Counted from the first letter of the stretch, positions 16,877 through 26,899 are shown. The stretch: 64,000 bases of DNA from Kordiimonas lipolytica (GCF_001550065.1 NZ_LRUB01000033.1:51719-115718), one strand, 5' to 3'. Numbers and translations: made by a program. Notes: a model not told the origin generated them from the sequence alone.

Positions 16877-17905
16877 ATGAGCGACGACGAAAAAGAAAAA
16901 AATCTCCACCGTCTGGAGGACTTGGCGGCGCTTGCCGGTGTATCGATTTCGACCGTGTCCAGGGCGCTTAACGACAGCCCGCTGGTATCGGACCGCACCA
17001 AGAAGAAAATCCTCTCGCTCGCCCAAAGTAACAATTATTCCGGCCGCCTGCGCGACAAGGTCTATACCGAGGATGCAGACAAGACGATTTCGATCGTGAT
17101 CCCGCCGCCGCAGGGCCGTGATACGCGCCTGTCTGACCCGTTCACGCTGGATCTGATCGGCGGCATTGGCGATGCGCTCAAGGAACAGAATTGCGACCTG
17201 CTGATTTCGCACCTGACGATGACCGACTATCACAGCGCGGCCAACCTGGTGGCCAGCGGCCGGTGCGACGGCCTGATTGTGCTGGGCCAAAGCACCATGC
17301 ACAAACAGCTGAACCAGCTCGCGGCCCAGCGCGTGCCGTTCGTGACCTGGGGCGCGCAGTTCCCGGACCAGAAATATTGCTCTGTCGGCAGTGACAACCG
17401 CCAGGGCGGTCGCCGCGCCACCAACCACCTGATCCGGATGGGCCGCAAACGCATTGCTTTCGTGGGTGACTGCGAAGGGCCAGAGATGAAGCTCAGGCAG
17501 GAAGGCTACCGTGAGGCGCTTGACCAGAACGGCATCGAATTTGACCCACGCCTTGTGCGCCCGGCCCACTTCTACCCGGAATCGGCGATGGAAGCGGTGG
17601 ATGTGCTGGTGGAGCAGGGTGTGGAATTTGACGGCATCGTCGCCATGTCGGATATGATCGCTATCGGCGCCATGAAGGCGCTGGCGAACCGCGGCATCAA
17701 TGTGCCGAAGGATGTATCCGTGATCGGGTATGACGATGTGCTGGTGGCGGCCTATTCAAGTCCGGCGCTCAGCACTATTCGGCAGGATGTGACCAAGGCT
17801 GGCCGGCTGCTGGTATCGAAGCTGCTCAGGATGCTGGAAGGCGAGGACGTGCAGTCTTCCACGCTGCCGACTGACTTGATTATCCGTGAAAGTTGCGGCG
17901 CCTGA
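16877..17905 (+). CDS. LacI-family regulator of alpha-glucan genes
   Basis: A 342-residue repressor. The N-terminal LacI helix-turn-helix (LEDLAALAGVSISTVSRALND) includes the hinge-proximal SDRTKKKILSLAQ. The periplasmic-binding-protein-like effector domain follows (GLIVLGQS, VGSDNRQGGRRATNHLI, DGIVAMSDMIAIGAMKAL, SVIGYDDV). The ATG at 16877 is favoured because the upstream in-frame starts lie in the operator region. Genomic context (amylase, carrier, receptor) and shared TTGCA-N6-TGCAA sites point to control of maltose or maltodextrin use; the effector is inferred. Confidence 0.88.
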   Translation: MSDDEKEKNLHRLEDLAALAGVSISTVSRALNDSPLVSDRTKKKILSLAQSNNYSGRLRDKVYTEDADKTISIVIPPPQGRDTRLSDPFTLDLIGGIGDALKEQNCDLLISHLTMTDYHSAANLVASGRCDGLIVLGQSTMHKQLNQLAAQRVPFVTWGAQFPDQKYCSVGSDNRQGGRRATNHLIRMGRKRIAFVGDCEGPEMKLRQEGYREALDQNGIEFDPRLVRPAHFYPESAMEAVDVLVEQGVEFDGIVAMSDMIAIGAMKALANRGINVPKDVSVIGYDDVLVAAYSSPALSTIRQDVTKAGRLLVSKLLRMLEGEDVQSSTLPTDLIIRESCGA

Positions 17906-17925
17906 TACCTCTGAAGCGTGCATGA

Positions 17926-17958
17926 AAAAGGCGGCACCACCGGGCGCCGCCTTTTTTG
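17926..17958. terminator. Bidirectional terminator
   Basis: AAAAAGGCGGC and GCCGCCTTTTTT pair around a short loop between convergent lacI and amylase genes, with A and T runs on both sides. Confidence 0.85.
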
Positions 17959-17974
17959 TTGGATGTGGGTGGGC

Positions 17975-19849
17975 CTAGCTTTCGCAGGCCGTTTTCTCAT
18001 AAACCGCCCAGCTAAGCGCGGGGGCTGTGTAGGCTCCATTCATCTCGCCTTCCGTGCCGTCAATGAAGCACAGCGGACCGCTGAACTGAGGCAGCGTGAC
18101 GGAGGCCTCATAGGCAGCCGTATTGAATACCGCCAGGACCGTGTCGCCTGTGGTCTCGTCTGTGCGTTCGAACACCAGAAGGCCGGGCTCGCTGTCGGCG
18201 TGCAGGAAGGTCATCTTGCCATGCCGCAGCGCCGGGTGGACGCGTTTGACCATGGTGAAGCGTTGCATGGCCTCATAAAGCGGGTGCTCAGCGTCGAAGT
18301 TATTGTCGGCGCTGGACTTCGAAGTGCCCAGAAGGTCATTGTCTGCGTAGCTCGCCACCTGGCTTTCGAACATATCCTCGCGGGCGTCCTGGTCATGGCC
18401 GTCGCCGATGAAGCCTTGTTCGTCACCATAATAGATGACCGGCACGCCGCGGCTGTAGAACATCAGCGCGTGCGCCAGCAGGTCTTTTTTGAGGGACGTT
18501 TCCAGGCTTTCATCCGGGTTTCCGCGACGAATGAAGTGGCCGATGCGGCCCATGTCGTGGTTGCCCAAAAAGATCGGCAGCGACCGGGCGTCGCCTTTCG
18601 CGGGCTTATAGAGCACATCCTTTTTCAGTGTTTCGGCGAAGACATCGGGGCCCTTGCCCTCAGCAAATAGCTGGTAGGTTGCAGACTGGAAGGCGAAATC
18701 CAGCACGAACGGCACCTTCGCCACATTGGTATAGTGGCTGAGGCGCTCTGGCGTGGGTTCATGCACTTCGCCGAATACGTAAAAGTTCGGGATACCTTCG
18801 GCTTCAGCATGGGCCATGATGGCGGGCGCGAAGGCCTGCCAGAAGCTGTCGTTCACATGCTTGACGGTGTCGATGCGGAAGCCGTCTATCTTGAATTCGG
18901 AAATCCAGAATTTATAGATGTCGATAAAGCCTTGCTGAACATCCGGGTGTTCGGTGAACAGGTCATCGAGGCCTGCAAAATCGCCGTAGGTGTTGCTTTC
19001 GCCCTGCCATTCGCTGTCACCCCTATTGTGATAATAGCGCACGTCATTGAGCCATGCCGGCACCTTCACATTCTCCTCGCCCGCGGGCACATAAGGCGTG
19101 TAGGCGAATGTCTGGTCTGTCAGTTTGGCGAAATTCTCCGCTGTCTGATGCACAGGCTCGTCGCCCAGGAAGCCTTCGTTGATGGCGTCGCCGCCAGGCC
19201 CGCCCTTGGTGGTGTAGGGGAAGGCTTCCTTTGAGCGGTAGGCGCATAGCGGCACATTTGCCGGGTCGCTGCCGCGTGGAAAGCATTCTTCATATTTGAT
19301 CACATCAGCCGTGTGGTTGGTGATGATGTCGAAAATCACCTTCATGTTGCGTTTGTGTGCTTCATCCACCAGGGTCTTGAGGTCATCGTTCGTGCCCAGA
19401 TGCGGGTCAATCTGGGTGAAATCCGTGATCCAGTAACCGTGGTAGGCGGCTGTCATGTTCACCGGATTGCCCTGCACGGGTTTGTTCTTGAAAATGGGCG
19501 TCATCCAGATGGCGCTGATGCCCATGTCAGCCAGATAATCCAGCTTTTCCGTCAGGCCCTTGAAGTCCCCGCCATGGAAGAAGCCCTTGTGGGTTGGGTC
19601 AAAGCCATGCGTGCTGGCGTCGCCCCCAAAGCCGCCTGTATCGTTTGACGGGTCACCGTTATTGAACCGGTCGGGCATGACAAAATACATCACGTCATCG
19701 GTAATCGGACGGCTGATGTATGGCTCCAGAAGTTCCGGGCGAACCGTAACGGGTTCCTCTGGTGGCAGGGCCTTGTCGGCTTCGCCGCAGGCGGCTAGTA
19801 GGGCAAGGGCAAGGCAGCCGCCCGCCAGTTTGGTAAGTGGATATTTCAT
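17975..19849 (-). CDS. Lipoprotein GH13 alpha-amylase
   Basis: A 624-residue glycoside hydrolase family 13 enzyme. The N-terminus is a lipoprotein signal with lipobox LLAACG (Cys about residue 21). GH13 conserved regions are present: region I FDIITNHTAD, region II DGFRIDTVKHV (nucleophile Asp), region III VFGEVHEP (acid/base Glu) and region IV FLGNHDMGR. The ATG at 19849 (MKYPLTK) starts the lipoprotein signal. It lies 1 bp after the stop of the MFS carrier gene and is in the same operon. Predicted role: surface or periplasmic breakdown of starch-like glucans to oligosaccharides. Confidence 0.92.
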   Translation of the reverse strand: MKYPLTKLAGGCLALALLAACGEADKALPPEEPVTVRPELLEPYISRPITDDVMYFVMPDRFNNGDPSNDTGGFGGDASTHGFDPTHKGFFHGGDFKGLTEKLDYLADMGISAIWMTPIFKNKPVQGNPVNMTAAYHGYWITDFTQIDPHLGTNDDLKTLVDEAHKRNMKVIFDIITNHTADVIKYEECFPRGSDPANVPLCAYRSKEAFPYTTKGGPGGDAINEGFLGDEPVHQTAENFAKLTDQTFAYTPYVPAGEENVKVPAWLNDVRYYHNRGDSEWQGESNTYGDFAGLDDLFTEHPDVQQGFIDIYKFWISEFKIDGFRIDTVKHVNDSFWQAFAPAIMAHAEAEGIPNFYVFGEVHEPTPERLSHYTNVAKVPFVLDFAFQSATYQLFAEGKGPDVFAETLKKDVLYKPAKGDARSLPIFLGNHDMGRIGHFIRRGNPDESLETSLKKDLLAHALMFYSRGVPVIYYGDEQGFIGDGHDQDAREDMFESQVASYADNDLLGTSKSSADNNFDAEHPLYEAMQRFTMVKRVHPALRHGKMTFLHADSEPGLLVFERTDETTGDTVLAVFNTAAYEASVTLPQFSGPLCFIDGTEGEMNGAYTAPALSWAVYEKTACES

Positions 19850-19850
19850 T

Positions 19851-21371
19851 TTATTCGGCCTCCGGCTCGCTGACATTGAGGGTGGCAAGGGCGGCAATGA
19901 TCATGGAGCCGCCGGCAAACACCAGGCCGTAAATCGCCTGACCGGCAAAGAGCTCGCTGACCAGAAGGCCCAGCGTGGTGGATGCCACAATCTGTGGGAT
20001 CACAATGAAGAAGTTAAAGATGCCCATATAGATGCCCATCTTGTGGTGGGCGACCGCGCTTGAGAGCAGCGAATAGGGGATCGACAGGATCGAAGCCCAG
20101 GCAAAACCCACAAGCCCCATTGAAATTACCAGGAGGTCAGGGTCTTTAACGACATAGAAAGACGCCAGCCCAATGCCTCCCAGCGTGAGGTTCAGCATGT
20201 GGATTTTGCGCCGCCCGATCGTGTTGGCGTAAAGCGCGATGAAGATGGCGGCTGCGATGGTTACCAGGTTGCGCACGGAATTCAGCACGCCTGCCCAGTT
20301 GGCGCCGGTGTTATAGATCTCGCTCGATGGGTCCATGGCGCCAAAATGGAAGGCGGTCACGGCTGGTGTTGTGAAAGACCACATGGCGAACATGGCGAAC
20401 CATGAGAAGAACTGCACCACGGCCAGCTGCTTCATCACCGTGGGCATCAGCATCAGGTCGTCGGTGATCTCCACAATGGCGGAGGCGGTCTGGCCCTTGT
20501 CTTTCTTTGCAGAGACAATCAAGCGCAACAGGCCGAAGACGATCACACCGCCCGAGAGGATATGCAGCCGGTAGGACGCGGCTGTCATATAGATGACGAG
20601 AGAGGCGGCCACGCCGACGGCGAGCCACAGCATGCCGCCCTGCTTGTGGCGTGCGGGTGCAATCAGCGTTTCGTCGTGGGCCGCGGCCTGTGCCTTGCTG
20701 GTTTCAGATGCGGCATGGTCTGCCTTGTTGAAGGCGTCCAGTTCCTCGGGCGAATATTCCTTGGTGGTGAAAACGGTCCAGAACACGCAGATCAGCAAAA
20801 AGATGCCGCCTGTGTAGAAGGCATAAATCACCGAATCCGGGATGATGCCCGGGTCGGCCTCATTCGCGACACCAAAGGCGTTGGTCATGATCCATGGGAG
20901 GGCCGCCGCAACAGACGCGCCGATGCCGATGAAGAAGGTCTGCATGGCATAGCCAAGAGAGCGCTGGCGGTTCGGCAGCATATCGCCCACGAAGGCGCGA
21001 AACGGCTCCATGGCGATATTGAAGGAGGCATCCATGATCCAGAGCATGCCAGCCGCAATCCAGAGCGTGGGCGAATTGGGCATAATAAGGAGCGCGAGTG
21101 TCGAGAGGATCGCACCATAAAAGAAATAGGGACGCCGGCGGCCAAGCCGGGTCCATGTCTTGTCGCTCATATAGCCGATGATCGGCTGGACAATCAGACC
21201 CGTCAGCGGTGCAGCCACCCACAGAATGGCAATTTCGTCAATGTTGGCTCCCAGTGTCTGGAAAATACGGCTGACATTGCTGACCTGCAGTTCGAAACCG
21301 AACTGAATGCCCATAAAGCCGATACACATGTTCCAGATTTGCCAAAAACTCAGCGCTGGTTTTTGCGTCAT
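19851..21371 (-). CDS. SLC45/GPH-type MFS sugar carrier
   Basis: A 506-residue inner-membrane carrier with about 12 transmembrane helices. The loop motif GYMSDKTWTRLGRRRPY is typical of sucrose/maltose-type (SLC45-like) and GPH carriers. The start at 21371 (MTQKPALSF) is favoured over one 11 codons upstream. It is the first gene of a two-gene operon with the lipoprotein amylase and is divergent from the big TonB receptor, with several LacI-type operators between. Likely substrate: maltose or maltodextrins (inference from context). Confidence 0.88.
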   Translation of the reverse strand: MTQKPALSFWQIWNMCIGFMGIQFGFELQVSNVSRIFQTLGANIDEIAILWVAAPLTGLIVQPIIGYMSDKTWTRLGRRRPYFFYGAILSTLALLIMPNSPTLWIAAGMLWIMDASFNIAMEPFRAFVGDMLPNRQRSLGYAMQTFFIGIGASVAAALPWIMTNAFGVANEADPGIIPDSVIYAFYTGGIFLLICVFWTVFTTKEYSPEELDAFNKADHAASETSKAQAAAHDETLIAPARHKQGGMLWLAVGVAASLVIYMTAASYRLHILSGGVIVFGLLRLIVSAKKDKGQTASAIVEITDDLMLMPTVMKQLAVVQFFSWFAMFAMWSFTTPAVTAFHFGAMDPSSEIYNTGANWAGVLNSVRNLVTIAAAIFIALYANTIGRRKIHMLNLTLGGIGLASFYVVKDPDLLVISMGLVGFAWASILSIPYSLLSSAVAHHKMGIYMGIFNFFIVIPQIVASTTLGLLVSELFAGQAIYGLVFAGGSMIIAALATLNVSEPEAE

Positions 21372-21760
21372 GAGGTGATCCCGTTCCCTATTTTGATATG
21401 GCACCGAAGACTCGGGCCTCCCTTCCTAGTCTCAAGGATTAGCAATTTTTGCAAAAAATGCAAAAAGAATATTGCAGAGCGCAATTTTGCAAAGATGTCA
21501 GGGCGTGAAGCAGGCTATTTTATAACGCCTATTTGTCCATATAACCCTATATAAGCTGGGCTATAGCGAAAACTGTTGCAGGAATGGCACAGTTTGCAGG
21601 GTCGTTGCAATAAATAGCAAAAAGATGAAAAAATGACTTGATGTTTGCAAAGTGATGCGCGAGCTTTCGACACAGGGAAAGTTGCGGAAGTTTAACTTTT
21701 GGCCAGTAGGATCGGCCATACCGGTTGGCTTCCAGGGTTAATCAGGGAAGGGAAGGCTTC
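21372..21760. promoter_or_regulatory. Divergent promoter region with repeated TTGCA operators
   Basis: A 389-bp AT-rich gap. It holds TTGCA-AAAAA-TGCAA (21449-21463, spacer 5), TTGCA-N6-AGCAA (21605-21620) and TTGCA-N6-TGCGC (21645-21660), plus loose TTGCA half-sites near 21472 and 21486. These match the operator at 16847-16862 and would let the LacI regulator control both the carrier-amylase operon and the TonB receptor. Confidence 0.6.
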
Positions 21761-24526
21761 ATGCGTACCTCAAATTTTAAAACGAATTTATTGTCCTTTG
21801 CGTCGGCTTCGGCCATCGCATTCGCGGCATCTCCTGCACTCGCGCAGGATGCCGATTCTGACGAACAAGGCGAAGGCGTCGAGCTCGAAGAAATCGTCGT
21901 CACCGGTCTCCGCGCCTCTATTATGAGCTCGGTTGCCCGCAAGCGCGAAAGCAGCTCGATTGTTGAAACGATTTCGGCGGAAGATCTGGGCAAGTTGCCG
22001 GATGCGTCGATCGCAGAATCGATTGCCCGTCTGCCGGGTCTGGCGGCACAGCGTCTTGACGGTCGCGCCAACGTGATCTCGATCCGTGGTCTGGCGCCAG
22101 ACTTCACCACCACCACACTGAACGGCCGCGAGCAGGTGTCTGCAAACAACGGCCGTGCGGTGGAATATGACCAGTATCCATCAGAGCTGATCAACGGCGT
22201 AACCATTTATAAAACGCCTGACGCCAGCCTGACGTCACAGGCAGTCGGTGGTACGGTTGATCTGCAGACGATCAAGCCGCTGGCATATGGCGAAAAAGCA
22301 ATCGTTCTGAACCTGCGCGGCGAATATGCCGACCTTGGTGCGCTCAATTCCGGCACGACGGCACTTGGTTACCGTGCCAGCGTTTCCTACGTTGACCAGT
22401 TCAACGATGACCAGTTGGGTATTGCCATCGGTTATGCACGCATGCTCTCTCCAACCCAGGAAGAGCGCTGGAACAGCTGGGGCTTCCCGGAGGCTTCTGA
22501 CGGTAACCTGATCATTGGTGGTGCCAAGCCATATGTGAAATCGAACGAGCTGACGCGCGATGGTTTCCTGGGTGTGCTGGAATATGCGCCCCATGACAGC
22601 AAGGTCCGCACGACGATTGATGCCTACTATTCCAAGTTTGATGACGAGCAGACCCTGCGTGGTATTGAAATCCCGCTTGCCTGGTCTGGCGCGCAGCTGC
22701 AGGACGGCTACACGGTTGAAGATGGCCTGATCACTCAGGGCCAGTTCAATGGTGCAGAAGTTGTGGTGCGTAACGACTTCGTTAACCGCGAAGCTGAAAC
22801 GCTGGCTCTCGGCTGGAACACCGAATATCAGGTGAATGAAAACCTGACGATTGAACTCGATGTTAGCTACTCAAGCGTAGACCGCATCGAAAGCAACATG
22901 GAAACCTACGCTGGTACCGGTCGTGGTAGCGGCAATGGTGCGACCGACAACCTGGGCTTCACCATTGGCGAAGACGGCGGTGCGGTCTTCACCCATGGTC
23001 TTGACTATTCCGACCCAAGCCTCATTCAGCTTGGCGGTCCGCTCAGCTGGGGCTGGGGTCTGTTCGTTGCAGGCTTCTATCCGGATGACCGCGCACAGGA
23101 CGGCTTCATCAACGCGCCTGAAACAGACGATGAGCTTTCTGCAATCCGTCTGAGCGCTGAACAGTTCCTGGATGACAGCCCGTTCACCAGCATTGAATAT
23201 GGTGCCCGCTTCTCCAAGCGTCAAAAAACGCTTCTGGATCAGGGCTTCTTCCTGACGCTCAATGAATATCCAGCGGATGTGCCGGTACCAAGCCAGTTCC
23301 TTGAGGACCCAACGTCGCTTGAGTTCATCGGCATGGGTGACGTTCTCAGCTATGATGCGAAAGCCCTGTTTGACAGCGGTGCCTATGTCATCAATGACGA
23401 AGCGGCGAGCACGCAGTCCCGTCTGACCAACAGCTGGACCGTGACCGAGAAGGTTGTGAACCTCTATGCTCAGGCCAACATCGATACCGAGCTGGGCAGC
23501 CTGCCTGTTACCGGTAACGTCGGTGTGCAGGCAGTTTACACTGACCAGAGCTCGGACGGTTGGGCAGCCAAGACGGTTGATAACCAGGTGGTTGCAACGC
23601 CAGTTACGGAAGGCACTGACTATTGGGACTTCCTGCCAAGCCTGAACCTTAGCTTCAACCTCGACGACAACAACAAGATCCGTGTTGGTGTGGCCCAGGT
23701 GCTGGCGCGCGCGCCAATGGCTGACATGAACGCTGGCTTCGGCTTCGGTTTCGACCAGCAGAACCTGATCTTCACCGGTGGTGGCGGTAACCCGAACCTG
23801 AAGCCGTTCAAGACCTGGCAGTATGACCTGTCGTTCGAGCACTATTTCGGCGAAGGCGCCTATGTTTCGGTCGCTGGTTTCTACAAGCAGATCACCAGCT
23901 TCCCGTTCAGCGACTCTGAAGTTTATGACTTCGCGGAAGTTCTGGGCCCACTTGGCGAAGACCTGACGTTTGTTGACGGTGAGGGCAATGAGTTCACGCT
24001 TTCCACCGTTGGTCGCCGCGACTTCAAAGACAACGTAGACGGCGGTAAGATCTATGGCGTTGAATTCTCTGCGTCCCTGCCATTCTCGAACTTCTCTGAA
24101 GCGCTTGAAGGCTTTGGTATGTTGGGTTCCGCGTCCTTTACCAAGAGCTCGATTGTTGATCCAAGCAGCCAGGAAAAGATCACGCTGCCTGGCCTGTCTA
24201 AGACAGTCCTGAACGGTACGGTTTACTATGAGAACCACGGCTTCCAGGCGCGTGCTTCCGTACGCCACCGTTCGTCGTTCCTGGGTGAGGTTTCGGCTCT
24301 CAGCCTGACGCGTGTGAAGGTTGATGTTGAAGCAGAAACCATCATTGATGCGCAGCTTGGCTACGACCTCAGTGAAGTTGGTATCGACGGCCTGACCGTT
24401 CTGTTCCAGGTGAACAACCTGACGAACGAGCCGTTCACCACCTTCTACAATCAGGACAGCCGCCAGGTTCGTGACTTCCAGAACTATGGCCGTACCTTCC
24501 TCTTCGGCCTGAACTACAAAATGTAG
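21761..24526 (+). CDS. TonB-dependent receptor for alpha-glucan uptake (MalA-like)
   Basis: A 921-residue outer-membrane receptor without an STN domain. It has a signal peptide (SPALAQ, about residue 28), a TonB-box-like stretch near LEEIVVTGLRAS, a plug (IAESIARLPGLAAQR, VISIRGLAPDFTTT) and a barrel ending FLFGLNYKM. The start at 21761 has GGGAAGGGAAGG upstream. Codon use is visibly skewed to GGT, CGT, GTT and AAC-type codons compared with its neighbours, which suggests very high expression. Divergent carrier and amylase genes, shared operators and length support maltodextrin import, as in Caulobacter MalA. The exact ligand is inference. Confidence 0.9.
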   Translation: MRTSNFKTNLLSFASASAIAFAASPALAQDADSDEQGEGVELEEIVVTGLRASIMSSVARKRESSSIVETISAEDLGKLPDASIAESIARLPGLAAQRLDGRANVISIRGLAPDFTTTTLNGREQVSANNGRAVEYDQYPSELINGVTIYKTPDASLTSQAVGGTVDLQTIKPLAYGEKAIVLNLRGEYADLGALNSGTTALGYRASVSYVDQFNDDQLGIAIGYARMLSPTQEERWNSWGFPEASDGNLIIGGAKPYVKSNELTRDGFLGVLEYAPHDSKVRTTIDAYYSKFDDEQTLRGIEIPLAWSGAQLQDGYTVEDGLITQGQFNGAEVVVRNDFVNREAETLALGWNTEYQVNENLTIELDVSYSSVDRIESNMETYAGTGRGSGNGATDNLGFTIGEDGGAVFTHGLDYSDPSLIQLGGPLSWGWGLFVAGFYPDDRAQDGFINAPETDDELSAIRLSAEQFLDDSPFTSIEYGARFSKRQKTLLDQGFFLTLNEYPADVPVPSQFLEDPTSLEFIGMGDVLSYDAKALFDSGAYVINDEAASTQSRLTNSWTVTEKVVNLYAQANIDTELGSLPVTGNVGVQAVYTDQSSDGWAAKTVDNQVVATPVTEGTDYWDFLPSLNLSFNLDDNNKIRVGVAQVLARAPMADMNAGFGFGFDQQNLIFTGGGGNPNLKPFKTWQYDLSFEHYFGEGAYVSVAGFYKQITSFPFSDSEVYDFAEVLGPLGEDLTFVDGEGNEFTLSTVGRRDFKDNVDGGKIYGVEFSASLPFSNFSEALEGFGMLGSASFTKSSIVDPSSQEKITLPGLSKTVLNGTVYYENHGFQARASVRHRSSFLGEVSALSLTRVKVDVEAETIIDAQLGYDLSEVGIDGLTVLFQVNNLTNEPFTTFYNQDSRQVRDFQNYGRTFLFGLNYKM

Positions 24527-24559
24527 TCAGGTCCGGCTGAGGCTGGTTGAAACAATTGC

Positions 24560-24595
24560 CCCTGCCGATATGATTGTCGGCAGGGGTTTTCTTTT
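24560..24595 (+). terminator. Rho-independent terminator after the TonB receptor
   Basis: CCCCTGCCGA pairs with TCGGCAGGGG, followed by TTTTCTTTT. It separates the receptor from the halogenase, though read-through is possible. Confidence 0.85.
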
Positions 24596-24619
24596 CGGGA
24601 TTGGGTGAGGACACGGGAC

Positions 24620-26128
24620 GTGCAAAAAGACAGCATCAAGAAACTGGTAATCGTGGGCGGCGGCACCGCTGGCTGGATGGCGGCAAGCCTCCTTGTAAAG
24701 CTGATGCGTGGCCAGCTTGAGATTGTGCTGATCGAATCCGACGATATTGGCACCGTGGGCGTGGGCGAAGCCACCATTCCGCCGATCCAGATTTTCAATA
24801 ATGTGCTGGGCCTCAATGAGGACGAATTCATCAAGGCCACCCAGGGCACCTTCAAGCTCGGGATCCAGTTTGAAAACTGGGGGGCGGTGGGCGACAAATA
24901 TATGCACGCCTTTGGCGCCATCGGACGGCAGATCGGCATGGTGCCATTCCAACATTATTGGCTGCGCGCCAAGGCCGCGGGCTTCGCCGGTGACCTTTGG
25001 GATTTCTCCTTCAACTATCAGGCGGCGAAACAGGACCGGTTCGACCGCCTGCGTCAAATCCCCAACTCGCCGCTCGAAGGCATCACGCATGCCTTCCATT
25101 TTGATGCCGGGCTTTATGCGCGGTACTTGAGGAAAGGTTGTGAGCACGCGGGCGTGAACCGCGTGGAAGGCATGATCACCGATGTGTCGCTTGATGGTGA
25201 AAGCGGCAATATCGAATCCGTCACGCTCAAAGACGGGCAGGTGGTTGAAGGCGATTTCTTCATCGATTGTTCGGGTTTCCGGTCGCTTCTCCTCGGTCAG
25301 GCGCTGGGCGTTGGCTATACCGACTGGACAGACTGGCTGCCGTGCGACCGCGCGGTGGCGGTGCCTGCCGAAAACGGCGCGCGCATGCGGCCCTATACCC
25401 AGTCCATCGCCCACAAGGCGGGCTGGCAGTGGCGTATTCCGCTGCAGCACCGGGCCGGAAACGGCCATGTTTTCTGTTCCGATTACATCAGCGAAGACGA
25501 AGCCACGCAGGCGCTTCTGGATAACCTGGAAGGCAAGCCGCTGGCTGACCCGCGCGTAATCCCGTTCAAGGTTGGGCGGCGCGAGAAATTCTGGCACAAG
25601 AACTGTATCGCCGTCGGCCTGTCATCCGGCTTTCTGGAGCCACTTGAAAGCACCAGCATCCACCTGATCCAGACAAGCATCGTGCGCTTCGTGCAGATGT
25701 TCCCAAGCCTGGGGTTGGACGCCAGCAACGTGGCTGAATATAACGAGCAAGTCGGCTTCGAGTTTGAAAGCATTCGCGACTTTATCATCCTGCACTATCA
25801 CGCCACCGAACGGGACGACAGCGCCTTCTGGAAGCGCTGCCGAGAGATGGAAATCCCCGAAAGCCTGAAGCATAAGATGGACTTGTTCAGGGAAACGGGC
25901 CGCATCTTCCGCTTCAATAACGAGCTGTTCTCGGAAGCCGGATGGCTGCAGGTGATGCTGGGCCAGCGTGTGATGCCGAAAGCCTATCACCCCATGGCGG
26001 ATGCGCTTGATGAGGCGCAGCTTCGGGACTATTTCAATAACCTGAGGACCATCATTGGCGGCACAGTACCCAAATTGCCGACGCAGAAAGACTTCATCGC
26101 GAAACACTGTGCCGCGCCAGGGATGTAG
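24620..26128 (+). CDS. Flavin-dependent tryptophan-halogenase-family protein
   Basis: About 502 residues. FAD-binding motif GGGTAGWMAA is at the N-terminus. The halogenase WxWxIP motif (GWQWRIP) and the catalytic Lys in TFKLGI and Glu in FLEPLEST are all present, so the active-site residues of PrnA/RebH-type enzymes look intact. The GTG at 24620 has GAGGA at good distance; an in-frame GTG lies at 24605. It directly follows the maltodextrin-type receptor. Halogenase homologues are frequent at TonB-receptor loci of alphaproteobacteria, and their natural substrates are mostly unknown. Confidence 0.88.
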   Translation: MQKDSIKKLVIVGGGTAGWMAASLLVKLMRGQLEIVLIESDDIGTVGVGEATIPPIQIFNNVLGLNEDEFIKATQGTFKLGIQFENWGAVGDKYMHAFGAIGRQIGMVPFQHYWLRAKAAGFAGDLWDFSFNYQAAKQDRFDRLRQIPNSPLEGITHAFHFDAGLYARYLRKGCEHAGVNRVEGMITDVSLDGESGNIESVTLKDGQVVEGDFFIDCSGFRSLLLGQALGVGYTDWTDWLPCDRAVAVPAENGARMRPYTQSIAHKAGWQWRIPLQHRAGNGHVFCSDYISEDEATQALLDNLEGKPLADPRVIPFKVGRREKFWHKNCIAVGLSSGFLEPLESTSIHLIQTSIVRFVQMFPSLGLDASNVAEYNEQVGFEFESIRDFIILHYHATERDDSAFWKRCREMEIPESLKHKMDLFRETGRIFRFNNELFSEAGWLQVMLGQRVMPKAYHPMADALDEAQLRDYFNNLRTIIGGTVPKLPTQKDFIAKHCAAPGM

Positions 26129-26142
26129 CGGCTAGCGGCTAT

Positions 26143-26712
26143 TTAGTCTTTCGGGCACGCCAGGTTGATCAGTGTCCGCGCGGCATCCTTGGCATCGGGG
26201 GCGGCGAAGGCCTTGCCCTGAATGTGGGCTGTCACAATCGCACCTTCCTTCAGAAGCATCAGTTGACGCGCCAGCGTCTCAGGCTCCTTCGCGCCGGCTC
26301 TGCGTGCCAGACTGGCGAGGTGATCTGTCAGTGACCGTTTGTGTGCCGCCGCCGCCTGATGGATGGGGTGCGATGGGTCCTGATATTCCGATGATGCCTT
26401 GATGAACATGCAACTGTTGAAGTCGTCGCCCGCGATCCATTCCTGCAGGGCATCGAAGCTGGCCACCAGCTGGCCTTTTGGTGTGTCGGCCCGCGCTGCG
26501 GGGCCGTCAACCAGCAAGGCAGTAAGGCGCTCGTGCCGACGCTCTAAGGTGGCTAGGATCAAGTCTTCCTTGGTGCGAAAATATTTATACATGGAAGTTT
26601 TCGAGATGCCGGTCTCGGCCACCAGCTTGTCCATGCCGGTGGCGTGGAAGCCGTCCCGGTAAAAGGCCTCCAAGGCCTTGTCTATCAGTTCGTCTTTCCG
26701 CGACGCGCGCAT
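26143..26712 (-). CDS. TetR-family repressor
   Basis: A 189-residue regulator with an N-terminal TetR helix-turn-helix (ALEAFYRDGFHATGMDKLVAETGISKTSMYKYFRTKEDLI region) and a helical ligand domain. It is divergent from the GST and flavin-barrel genes. Three similar sites centred on GATC (26731-26744, 26862-26875, 26886-26899) lie in the shared promoter region. It likely represses itself and the detoxification operon and is released by an electrophile or xenobiotic (inference). Confidence 0.9.
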   Translation of the reverse strand: MRASRKDELIDKALEAFYRDGFHATGMDKLVAETGISKTSMYKYFRTKEDLILATLERRHERLTALLVDGPAARADTPKGQLVASFDALQEWIAGDDFNSCMFIKASSEYQDPSHPIHQAAAAHKRSLTDHLASLARRAGAKEPETLARQLMLLKEGAIVTAHIQGKAFAAPDAKDAARTLINLACPKD

Positions 26713-26730
26713 AGCTGATTATTCCAAAAA

Positions 26731-26899
26731 TTACTGATCTGTTCTTTTTGTATCATGTTTGTCTTGTTCAATCCAGTTTGGAAATAATCTATTAATTACA
26801 ATTCTTTAATGAGAAATCCTGGCCGTTCACGGTCATGTGAAAGCGATGAAGTTGACAATATGTACCGATCTGTTCATTTTAAAACGTACCGATCAGTAC
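26731..26899. promoter_or_regulatory. TetR operators and promoter of the GST operon
   Basis: Three 14-mers align: TTACTGATCTGTTC (26731-26744), GTACCGATCTGTTC (26862-26875) and GTACCGATCAGTAC (26886-26899). The third is near palindromic around GATC. A TTGACA -35 element lies at 26852-26857, so the second site would overlap the spacer of a rightward promoter. The first site lies about 20 bp before the tetR start. Confidence 0.7.

Noticed and set aside
22871..24268. 465-codon antisense frame in the TonB receptor
   Set aside because: It mirrors the skewed codon use of the receptor, with no ribosome site or domain.
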